Origin: Frankiaceae bacterium
GTDB lineage: Bacteria; Actinomycetota; Actinomycetes; JADGOV01
Direction: 5' to 3'
Assembly: GCA_017882785.1 (NCBI GenBank)
Contig: JADGOV010000024.1
Coordinates: forward strand, 1 to 34,026
Length of the DNA stretch: 34,026 nt
The notes under the pieces are model-generated. The model saw nothing but the letters and a program-made list of their open reading frames with translations. It was not told the DNA's origin and searched no databases. Numbering within the stretch: position 1 is the stretch's first letter; each line of letters opens with the position of its first letter. This document shows, piece by piece, positions 1-7,695 of the stretch. The position numbers and the translations under genes were made by a program.

Positions 1-144
1 GCCGACTCGGACTACCTCTACGAGGGCGGCGTCTTCACCCCCGACGTGGTGGAGACCTGGGTCGACTACAAGCGGTCGGCGGAGGTGGACGCGGTTCGGC
101 TGCGCCCGCACCCGTACGAGTTCGCGCTGTACTACGACATCTGA
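1..144 (+). CDS. glnA: Glutamine synthetase type I, C-terminal end (5' truncated by window)
   Basis: Frame 1 reads [47 protein letters not shown], typical bacterial GlnA C-terminus. Confidence 0.92.
   Translation, partial: ADSDYLYEGGVFTPDVVETWVDYKRSAEVDAVRLRPHPYEFALYYDI
131..144 (+). repeat. Left copy of 14-bp direct repeat ACTACGACATCTGA (glnA terminal codons)
   Basis: Exact match to 2003-2016. Confidence 0.85.
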
Positions 145-176
145 TTCAGGGTTTCGACCCCTGTCAATATTTACCG

Positions 177-236
177 AAAACGGCGGCTGAACTGCGGAAA
201 CGTCTTTCGACGTCTTCCAGCGTCAGCCGCCGTTTT
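177..236 (+). terminator. Rho-independent-like terminator
   Basis: AAAACGGCGGCTGA (177-190) / TCAGCCGCCGTTTT (223-236), 14-bp perfect arms ending in a T run, plus an inner imperfect stem. Confidence 0.7.
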
Positions 237-277
237 TCGTTGTCGTGCGGACCCGCTGGGAGCCTCCATCACCACCC

Positions 278-315
278 GACAACATTTGTTCCCGCAAAAC
301 GGTACAATCGTTGTC
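278..315. promoter_or_regulatory. 38-bp dyad, candidate AbiEi autoregulatory operator
   Basis: GACAACatTTGTtCCcgcaaaacGGtACAAtcGTTGTC, 12 of the 15 outer positions pair; ends directly before GTG 316. Confidence 0.6.
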
Positions 316-972
316 GTGGCTGACTCGACCCTTGCTCGCCTCGGCTCCATCGCGGAACGGCGGTGGGGCCTGTTCACCACCGCCCAGGCCGAGGCCGCAG
401 GGGTTGCTCGCAAGCAGCTCGTACGGATGGCAGCCTCCGGCGCGATCGAACGACTCGCACACGGGGTCTATCGCACGGCTGGCGCTCCCCCACAGACCCA
501 CGAGGCCATCTACGCCACCTGGCTCGCGCTCGGCGGCGCCACGGCTGCCCGGACCGAGTCAGGGGTCGCCCCGCTCGTAGCCGCTGGAGTGACTGCCGCC
601 GTGGTGCAGGAGATCGGGGACTTCTTCCTCGACGGACTCGACTTCATCGTCCCCGCGCGCAAGGGCACCCGGCTTCCCGACGTACGGCTACGCATCCGGC
701 ACCTGAGCCCCGAGGATGTCGTTCCCGTCAACGGCCTACCCACTCTCACGGTCGAGCGCACCATCACCGACCTCGTCGAGATCGGCACCGACACGTCACT
801 GGTCGCCGACGCGCTGCGCGATGCCGTGCGCATGGGGAAGGTCGTCGCACCCGAACGCCTCCTGTCCGATCTCTCGGCCCTCGCCTCACGTCGAGGCAAC
901 GATGCTGATCGCCTCGCCGAGGAACTCATCGGACTGGTCGGCGCACCTGTCGAACGAAGCGATCGTGGCTGA
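316..972 (+). CDS. abiEi: Type IV toxin-antitoxin AbiEi-family antitoxin
   Basis: N-terminal winged-HTH pattern (AERRWGLFTTAQAEAAGVARKQLVRMAASGAIERLAHGVYR) and C-terminal AbiEi-like region; GTG start chosen after the dyad. Confidence 0.85.
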   Translation: MADSTLARLGSIAERRWGLFTTAQAEAAGVARKQLVRMAASGAIERLAHGVYRTAGAPPQTHEAIYATWLALGGATAARTESGVAPLVAAGVTAAVVQEIGDFFLDGLDFIVPARKGTRLPDVRLRIRHLSPEDVVPVNGLPTLTVERTITDLVEIGTDTSLVADALRDAVRMGKVVAPERLLSDLSALASRRGNDADRLAEELIGLVGAPVERSDRG

Positions 973-1019
973 GGAACCGGGCTACGGCGACTGGCGCTCT
1001 CTGGAGCTGGCCATCAAGG

Positions 1020-1955
1020 ATGCCGCCAAGAAGCGCCAAGAAGAAGGCGCAGCAGGCCGGGGCCGGCGTCAGCTCGGCGACCGTGGATGCGCAGATCCGC
1101 CAAGCCCGCTACGACCGATTCCTCTCCCGCGTCTTCGCCGAGGGTGAGGCATCGGAGTGGCTGCTCAAGGGCGGGCTGAGCATGCTCGCCCGGGTCCCCC
1201 GGTCTCGCACCACGAAGGACGTCGACCTCGCCGCCCAGCACGCTGCAGACCTCGGAGAGGCCGAGCGGACTCTGTCGGCTCTGGTTGCGGTCGATCTCGG
1301 TGATCACCTGTCGTTCAGGCTGATCCGCTCGATGCCGACCGGCCTGGACGACAACCAGCCCGGGGTAGAGACCCGACGCCTCGTCTACGCGTGCCTCGAC
1401 GTCGACCACGACACCCAGATCGACACCGTGACCGTCGACATCGTCGTCGGCCCGGCTCCGGTCGGGAGCCCGGAGGTCGTCGACCCGGCCAACCGGCTGC
1501 ACCTACGCCGACCGCTCGTCACTCGCCCCTACCGGCTGTTCCCCGTGGCCGACCAGATCGCCGACAAGGTCTGCGCCACGATGAGCACCAACTACCCCGG
1601 CGGCAAACGCAGCAGCCGGGTAAAGGACCTGGTCGACCTCGTCGTCCTGGCGCACTCCCAGACCGTCGACCTGGCCGAGCTGCGGTTCGCGATCGCCAAC
1701 AAGCAGGCGATCAGCGGCATGGAACCGTTCGACCACTTCGACATCCCCGCCGACTGGCGCCGTACCTACCCAGCGACGGCCAAGGGAGTGCCGTCGGCGC
1801 AGACGTACAAGGCCGACACGGCAGCAGCCCTCGCCGCCTCGTTCGTCGGGCCAGCCCTGGAGAAGAGCTCGAACACCGGCACCTGGGACCCCCAGAACCT
1901 CCAGTGGAGCGCGACGGCGAGCGTACCCAGAGCCTACCCAGCAGATTCAGAATGA
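1020..1955 (+). CDS. abiEii: AbiEii/AbiGii-type nucleotidyltransferase toxin; N-terminus apparently frameshifted (true start probably GTG 965)
   Basis: LLKGGLSMLARVPRSRTTKDVDL nucleotidyltransferase motif; family-like N-terminus GYGDWRSLELAIKDAAKK lies upstream in another frame. Confidence 0.8.
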   Translation: MPPRSAKKKAQQAGAGVSSATVDAQIRQARYDRFLSRVFAEGEASEWLLKGGLSMLARVPRSRTTKDVDLAAQHAADLGEAERTLSALVAVDLGDHLSFRLIRSMPTGLDDNQPGVETRRLVYACLDVDHDTQIDTVTVDIVVGPAPVGSPEVVDPANRLHLRRPLVTRPYRLFPVADQIADKVCATMSTNYPGGKRSSRVKDLVDLVVLAHSQTVDLAELRFAIANKQAISGMEPFDHFDIPADWRRTYPATAKGVPSAQTYKADTAAALAASFVGPALEKSSNTGTWDPQNLQWSATASVPRAYPADSE

Positions 1956-2002
1956 GCGTTTGCGCAGGTCAGCGCGGGGTGGTCAGTCACTACCATCTGA
2001 GC

Positions 2003-2016
2003 ACTACGACATCTGA
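2003..2016 (+). repeat. Right copy of 14-bp direct repeat ACTACGACATCTGA
   Basis: Exact match to 131-144; preceded by degenerate copy CACTACCATCTGAG (1988-2001). Confidence 0.85.
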
Positions 2017-3413
2017 GCAAGGAAGCCGACGTCGCCGCCGAACACCGATCGGGCGGCGGCGGCGGTGACCTCGGCACCGACCGCCGCGGCGAGCGTGTCC
2101 CGCATGGCGTCCAGATCGGCGTCCAGATCGGTCGCGTCGGCTGGGGCCACGGCCTCGTCGAAGTCGACCAGCCACACCCGCCGCTGAGCGTCGACCAGGA
2201 CGTTCTCCGGCGACAACGCCCGGTGCGCCAGGCCCACGGCGCGTAGCCGGCTGACCTGCCGCCAGGCGTCGCGGGCGAGGTTCCCGCCGTCCCCGACACC
2301 ATTACCCGTCTCGCCGCAGCCGGCGACGGCGATCGAGCGGGCATCCACCCAGGGATGCACGAGCAGACCGGTGCCGTTGCCGTAGCCTCCTACGGACAGG
2401 ACCTCGGGCACGCGTACGCCGGCCGCCTTCGCCAGCTGCCCCATCGCGGCCTCCCGGCCGACCTGCTCGACGGGAGTGCCTCCTCCTCGAGGAGGTCGGC
2501 CGCTAGGCTTCCGGCCGCCCGTGAGGGCCAGCCACATCCGGTAGAGCACATCGACGTCTCGCCGCTCTCGCGGGACGACCTTGAGGAACAGTCGCCTCCC
2601 GTCCACGGTGTCCGCCACGAAGGGGGCCGAGCGCCGGGCGTCGAGGTCGACGGCCGTCAGATCCGCAATAGCGTAACCCCGTTCGGCAAGCGCGCGCCGC
2701 AACCCCCGCACCGAGGGCCGGCCCGTCGGTGCGCCCAACAGCAGGTGGGTCAGCGCACCGACCCCCCAGCCCAGCGCGGCGCCACCGAGAACGTCGAGCG
2801 GCAGGTGCGCGCCCACGTAGAGCCGACTCACACACACCACGCCGGCCAGCGCCCACAACACCCGTCGGGACCGGCGACCCACGTAAGGAGACAGCAGCGT
2901 GGCCAGCGCGACGGCCACCGCAGCGTGTCCGGACAGGTAGCCCGATCCGCCGGCCGGGGCGCCGCGGACGTGAACCCCGGCGAGCAGCACATCCGGCCGA
3001 GGGCGGACGATGACCGTCTTGATCACCTTTGCCAGCAGCCAGACTCCGCCACCGGCGATGCAGATCTCGGCCGCCAGCCGGAAACGTCGATACGCCAGCG
3101 CGCCGGCCGCCGCGACGGGCACCGCGAGGATGTTGCCCATCTGCATGACGGGCCACAACAGCCCGATCCAGGCGTCCGGCAGGTCGTTGAGCAGCCGGAA
3201 CAGGTCCGCCTCGGTGATGGCGACCCGCTCCCGGTGGACGAAGACCGCGGTGATCACCAGCGTGCCACCGGCCAGGACGACGCGGACCGCGTCGCCGGGA
3301 TGCCGCGGCAGGGCCCACCCCGATCCGCCGCCCGCTGCCCCCCTGCCGTCGGGTGGGCTGGGCGGCCGGGCCCGGCGCCGCCCGACGGGACGCCGCGGGG
3401 CTGGACGGGTCAC
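2004..3413 (-). CDS. PAP2-family phosphatase fused to a kinase-like domain lacking the catalytic Asp
   Basis: PAP2 motifs KTVIVRPRP, LSGH, SRLYVGAHLPLD intact; kinase-like LAHRALSPENVLVD...VDFDEA. Confidence 0.85.
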   Translation of the reverse strand: MTRPAPRRPVGRRRARPPSPPDGRGAAGGGSGWALPRHPGDAVRVVLAGGTLVITAVFVHRERVAITEADLFRLLNDLPDAWIGLLWPVMQMGNILAVPVAAAGALAYRRFRLAAEICIAGGGVWLLAKVIKTVIVRPRPDVLLAGVHVRGAPAGGSGYLSGHAAVAVALATLLSPYVGRRSRRVLWALAGVVCVSRLYVGAHLPLDVLGGAALGWGVGALTHLLLGAPTGRPSVRGLRRALAERGYAIADLTAVDLDARRSAPFVADTVDGRRLFLKVVPRERRDVDVLYRMWLALTGGRKPSGRPPRGGGTPVEQVGREAAMGQLAKAAGVRVPEVLSVGGYGNGTGLLVHPWVDARSIAVAGCGETGNGVGDGGNLARDAWRQVSRLRAVGLAHRALSPENVLVDAQRRVWLVDFDEAVAPADATDLDADLDAMRDTLAAAVGAEVTAAAARSVFGGDVGFLAQMS

Positions 3414-5635
3414 CTGGTAACCCTGGGGTCGAGCCGCAATCTGCCGTCGGAGCGCTCGGCCAGCGCGGCCTGCAGCGATCGGCGTGACTCGTACCCCAGA
3501 ACCAACGGCGCCTCCCCGGCCACCTGGCCGGTCACGTCAGGGCTGTTCGAGGTGGAGGTGAGCCGGTAGGTGACGCAGCCGCCGGGAAACACGTCGTGAT
3601 AGACAGCCTCGAAGGTGGTGCCGCTGGGCGGACGCTGGAAGCGGCGTACCCGGCTGTCGGCGGAGTCGATCTCGGTGGCTCCCCGCACGTCACAGCTGGC
3701 GACGAGCCGGGCGACCAATGCCCCACTCCCCGCCCTGTCGTTGTCGAAGGTGTAGGTCGATTGCCCGCTGCGGGCCGCGACATGGTCCAATCGCCAGCCG
3801 GCCGGCAGGGTCAGCACGCAGGGCAGCAACGAGGAGGAGGGCACCGACTGGGCCGTGAGCCACATCGGGGCCAGCTGCCGGCAACTGAGGGCGGAGACCC
3901 CCAGCGAAGTGATGTCCTGCTGTCGGAAGGTGAACAGCGACCTGCTCTGCACGATCAGTAACGCTGCCAGCAGCACGCAGATCCACAAGCCGACCCGCCG
4001 CAGGTTCCAGCGTTGGATCGCGACCGGGGCCGGCGGTTCCGGCAGCAGGCGGATGAACTCGCCGTGCAGATCCCGGCCCTGGGCCCGCAGCGCGTGCCGC
4101 AGCTGCGACGGCAGCGCCAGCCCGCGGGCAGCGGCGAACGCCTCCCCGATGTCGGCCAGGCTGAAGTACTGCTGCGCGCGCTCGTAGACCCGCTCCGTGC
4201 TGCTCTGCAGGGCCAGGCACAGCATCATGTTGGCCAGGTCGACGGCCTGCCGCCACGGGCTCGGCCGCAGCTCGGCGAAGGCGACGTCGATGAGCAACAT
4301 CCGGCCGTCCCGAACGAGCAGGTTGGAGGGCTTGATGTCGCGATGGGCGAGGCCGGCATCCCAGAGCTGCCGGACGATCCGCAGCCCGGCATCGATGACG
4401 TCGTCATCGACCTGCACCTCTCCGAGCTCGACGGCGCCCTCGAAGAACTCGGTGACCAACAGGTACTCCCGCTCGGGAGTCAGCTCGGCGACTCCGCCGG
4501 GCGCCGGCGTGGGCAGGCTGTGGTCCCGGAACAGGCGCAGGGCGTAGTCCTCCTGCTGCACGAGCCGACGCACGGTCGTGAACGGCTTCTCGTCCTCCAA
4601 TCGGCCGTAGAGCAACTCACGGCCCAGCTTGTACCAGCGGTCGGAACGGAGGTGGTTCTCGGCGTACAGCTTGCCGAACAGGCTGGTGTCCGGGTTGCCG
4701 CGCACCCGGATCCGCAGCGGCGTGGAGCCCGCGGAGCCGGCAAGTCCGAACGGGGTGATCTCGCCGACGACGAGGCCGAGCTGCTCTTCGAGGGCCCGCT
4801 GGATCGCGGCACCGCGGGCGCCGCCGACGTCGAGGTGCGCCGACCGGCCCCGCTTGTAGGTGATCGGGAACGCCTCGTTCGGAGTGAACATCCGGAACGC
4901 CACCAGCGGAATGGCCACCCCGATGGCCGCGCCGACGGCCACATCGACCGGGGTTTCGACACCGAGGCTGATCCGGGCCAGGGCGACCAGTCCGACGAGC
5001 ACCACCCCGGCCCACTTGCCGTAGTTCCGCCAGCGCCCCTCGGGCACCAGCGTGTACAGCGCCGCCACGATCGTCGCGGACAACGCCGCCACCTGCAGCG
5101 AGGGCAGCGCCCAGCCGCCCCAGCTGCCCCGGATCGGCACGTCGAACGGGCGGGGGCGCTGGGCGGCCGGGACGATCACCTCGAAGAGCAGGGCGGCGAT
5201 GTTCCACGCCACGAGAAACACCACGAGATGCCGCAGTCGCCGCAACACCAGCAGCGCGACCACCAGCGTCCACAGCAACACGGTGAGCAGCGGCAGCGCC
5301 GCGGCCGCCGCCAGGCACCGGGTGAGCCTGGCATATCCGGGAACCGACACCGCGCTCAACCAGCGCACAACAGCGTCGTCGGCAACGGTGATCGCGACGG
5401 CGGGTCCCCGCCAGCCCGCGGAGAACACCGTGACCGACACCGTCACGAGGATGAACGCGGCGACCAGCCACCCCACGCCACTGCGGCGCACATGACGCGG
5501 CAGGGGTGGCGGCTCTCCCGACGGACGCCGCCGCCGGGCAACAAGCTGCAGCCCGCCCATACGCTGCCTGCTCGGATGCGATGGGTGTGCCGGACGGGCG
5601 GAGTCGAACGTGCCAGGTGCCTCCACGCTGCTCAC
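3410..5635 (-). CDS. PAP2-like membrane domain (degenerate) fused to a Ser/Thr/RIO-like kinase domain and a C-terminal TM plus extracytoplasmic domain
   Basis: Kinase LAHRDIKPSNLLVRDGRMLLIDVAFAE; PAP2-like RPRPFD...PSLQ...ARISLGVETPVD; C-terminal TM and Cys-containing tail; 4-bp overlap with 2004-3413. Confidence 0.82.
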   Translation of the reverse strand: MSSVEAPGTFDSARPAHPSHPSRQRMGGLQLVARRRRPSGEPPPLPRHVRRSGVGWLVAAFILVTVSVTVFSAGWRGPAVAITVADDAVVRWLSAVSVPGYARLTRCLAAAAALPLLTVLLWTLVVALLVLRRLRHLVVFLVAWNIAALLFEVIVPAAQRPRPFDVPIRGSWGGWALPSLQVAALSATIVAALYTLVPEGRWRNYGKWAGVVLVGLVALARISLGVETPVDVAVGAAIGVAIPLVAFRMFTPNEAFPITYKRGRSAHLDVGGARGAAIQRALEEQLGLVVGEITPFGLAGSAGSTPLRIRVRGNPDTSLFGKLYAENHLRSDRWYKLGRELLYGRLEDEKPFTTVRRLVQQEDYALRLFRDHSLPTPAPGGVAELTPEREYLLVTEFFEGAVELGEVQVDDDVIDAGLRIVRQLWDAGLAHRDIKPSNLLVRDGRMLLIDVAFAELRPSPWRQAVDLANMMLCLALQSSTERVYERAQQYFSLADIGEAFAAARGLALPSQLRHALRAQGRDLHGEFIRLLPEPPAPVAIQRWNLRRVGLWICVLLAALLIVQSRSLFTFRQQDITSLGVSALSCRQLAPMWLTAQSVPSSSLLPCVLTLPAGWRLDHVAARSGQSTYTFDNDRAGSGALVARLVASCDVRGATEIDSADSRVRRFQRPPSGTTFEAVYHDVFPGGCVTYRLTSTSNSPDVTGQVAGEAPLVLGYESRRSLQAALAERSDGRLRLDPRVTR

Positions 5636-5731
5636 TGCCTCAGCTGTTGGCCACAGGTAGGATCCCGTGGAGACTACCCCGTGCCGCGCACCGGCAGCAG
5701 GACTGCGTTGTGCGGCTCGTGCGTCCGCGGG

Positions 5732-6427
5732 TCAGCTGTAGCGGCCCCGCAGCACGCTGTGACTGGAGTGCCGGGGGTTGCCGTCGTCGCGCTGCAGGCT
5801 GACGTCGACGGCGGCGTAGGCGGTGACCAGCGCGGCGGGGAGGTGGAAGCTCGCTCGCCCGTCCGGCGCGAGCACCCCGATACCGACCATCTTCGAGGTC
5901 GTCGGCTCGAACAGCCAGACCTCGTAGAACTGGCCGGGACCGGGCGCGGTCAGGCCCTTGGTAGCGACGGTCATGTCGGTGCGCCGCCCGGGTAGGCGCA
6001 TGGTGACCACTCCGCGAGCGTCGCTGCCGGACGTGGCACGCAAGGCCGCGGTCTGCACCGAGGCAGGCGACGCCGGCCCCCCGGCGTCACGGGTCACCCA
6101 TGCGATCCCACCAGCGGCCAGCAGCGCGATGACCGCGGCGGCCGCGGCCAGCCGGGCACGCGGCCGCCGCGGCGTCTGGAGGGGCGGCAGTTCGGCGTCC
6201 AGCGCCGCCAACGGCTCGGCCGCCAGGTGATCGTGCGCCCGGAACGGGCTCGCCTGCCCGAACACCCGAGCGGAGGAGAGGAGCGCGCCGGTGGCCGCGG
6301 CGGTGCTGACGAGGCTGCGACGACAGGCATCGCAGGCCTTGAGGTGCGCCACGACCTGGGTCGTCTGCTCGCGAGGGAGGTCGCCACTCAGGAGCGCCGG
6401 CAGATCGTCCGGGACATGCTCGGTCAT
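5732..6427 (-). CDS. Anti-sigma factor (zinc-finger HxxxCxxC plus RskA-like extracytoplasmic domain)
   Basis: HLKACDACRRS, one TM, then GQFYEVWLFEPTTSKMVGIGVLAPDGRASFHLP typical of RskA-type anti-sigma-K. Confidence 0.88.
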   Translation of the reverse strand: MTEHVPDDLPALLSGDLPREQTTQVVAHLKACDACRRSLVSTAAATGALLSSARVFGQASPFRAHDHLAAEPLAALDAELPPLQTPRRPRARLAAAAAVIALLAAGGIAWVTRDAGGPASPASVQTAALRATSGSDARGVVTMRLPGRRTDMTVATKGLTAPGPGQFYEVWLFEPTTSKMVGIGVLAPDGRASFHLPAALVTAYAAVDVSLQRDDGNPRHSSHSVLRGRYS

Positions 6428-6963
6428 GATCCCTCCGCACCGTAGCCGAGTGATCCGGCCAGTCTGCGCAGCCCGCGCGCCGTCCAACTCTTGACCGTGT
6501 TCAGTGGCACGCCGAGTTCAGCGGCGATCTCCCCCTGGGTGCGGGATTCGAAGTAGGCCAGGTGCAGGGCCGCGCGCTGGCCCGCGGGCAACGAGGCCAC
6601 GGCTGCCCGAACCTCAGCGGCGAAGGCCAGCCGGTCGGCGACGTCGCGACCGTCCTCGCCGGCCAGTCCGCGCAGCGTGTCGATGGGGACGACGGTGGCG
6701 CGCCGCTGTCGCAAGGAGTCGATGGCGCGCTTACGGGCAATCCCGAGAACCCACGCCTCGATGCTGCGGGTGGGGTCGAAGCGGTCGGCGGAGCGCCAGA
6801 CCTCTATGAACACCCGTTGCAGCACATCCTCCGCGTCCTCCCGGCCCAGGTAACGGCGCAGGTAGGACAGCACGAGCGGGCCGAGCGCCGCGTAGCACTC
6901 CTCGAGAGCCAGGCGATCACCGGTTGCCAGGCGATCACCGATCGCGCTCGGCCCGCTCGTCAT
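6424..6963 (-). CDS. ECF-subfamily RNA polymerase sigma factor
   Basis: LGREDAEDVLQRVFIEVWRSADRFDPTRS (region 2) and TQGEIAAELGVPLNTVKSWTARGLRRL (region 4); 4-bp overlap with anti-sigma. Confidence 0.92.
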   Translation of the reverse strand: MTSGPSAIGDRLATGDRLALEECYAALGPLVLSYLRRYLGREDAEDVLQRVFIEVWRSADRFDPTRSIEAWVLGIARKRAIDSLRQRRATVVPIDTLRGLAGEDGRDVADRLAFAAEVRAAVASLPAGQRAALHLAYFESRTQGEIAAELGVPLNTVKSWTARGLRRLAGSLGYGAEGS

Positions 6964-6979
6964 GACCCCTCCTACCGCG

Positions 6980-7504
6980 TCAGCGACCCAGCACGGCGGT
7001 GACCGTGGCCGTCCCGACCCGAAGGCCGGCGGTGAAGACCGACGTGTGCAGGGCACCGTTGAGGCCAGTTGCGGCACCGGCGGTCAGGGTGGCCCCGACG
7101 TTGTCGACCCGAACGCCGGACGAGGTGGGCGTGATCGTGGCGTTGTTGAGGTTCAGGTCGAAGACCGGGATGCGGGCGTGGAGGGCCGGCACGTACCCCG
7201 TCAGTCGCGGAGCGTCCCCGAGGACGACGCGGAAGCCCTGAACGGTCAGCGACCGCTTGTTCCCCAGATTGTAGAAGTGCAGCCCTCCGGAGTGACCGAT
7301 CGCACCGCTGACCTTCGCCAGGTTCAGCGAGCCGCCCGTGATCGGGAAGGTGTAGCGAACGGTCGGGCCGGCGGCGCCGTGCGTGACCGAGGCGGTGTCC
7401 GCCGCAGAACCGGCGGTGACGGCCCCGGCCGGGGCGGCGAGCGCGCCGGCGAGCAGCGGGGCGGCCAGGGTGGCCGCGGCGGTGCGGGTGTTGCGTGACC
7501 TCAC
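6980..7504 (-). CDS. Secreted protein with signal peptide (weakly HtaA-like)
   Basis: VRSRNTRTAAATLAAPLLAGALAAPAGA signal peptide; beta-rich mature part without cysteine; adjacent to ECF/anti-sigma pair. Confidence 0.65.
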   Translation of the reverse strand: MRSRNTRTAAATLAAPLLAGALAAPAGAVTAGSAADTASVTHGAAGPTVRYTFPITGGSLNLAKVSGAIGHSGGLHFYNLGNKRSLTVQGFRVVLGDAPRLTGYVPALHARIPVFDLNLNNATITPTSSGVRVDNVGATLTAGAATGLNGALHTSVFTAGLRVGTATVTAVLGR

Positions 7505-7695
7505 GGGTACTCCTCGGTAGAGACGCTGACCTCCGGTCCTTCGTACGGTCGATATCCGATGGTTGCACAATCTTTGCATAACTTTGCGTCATCCGACTGG
7601 CGCCCTCGGTGTGGCCGCCGCCGCGACGCCTGCTTCTGCTGCCAGCTGAATTGTCGGAGCCGGGCATAACGCCATGCTTCTGGCACACTGTTCAG

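Noticed and set aside
286-315. TTG-initiated N-terminal extension of the antitoxin (MFPQNGTIVV)
   Set aside because: It would translate through the 38-bp dyad; the family-like N-terminus begins after GTG 316.
2355-3569. 404-aa plus-strand ORF opposite the 469-aa PAP2-kinase gene
   Set aside because: No recognisable domain; antisense to intact PAP2 motifs.
4013-5995. 660-aa plus-strand ORF opposite the 741-aa PAP2-kinase gene
   Set aside because: Shadow ORF with low-complexity HRQ-rich tail; no motif; the opposite strand has clear kinase and TM segments.
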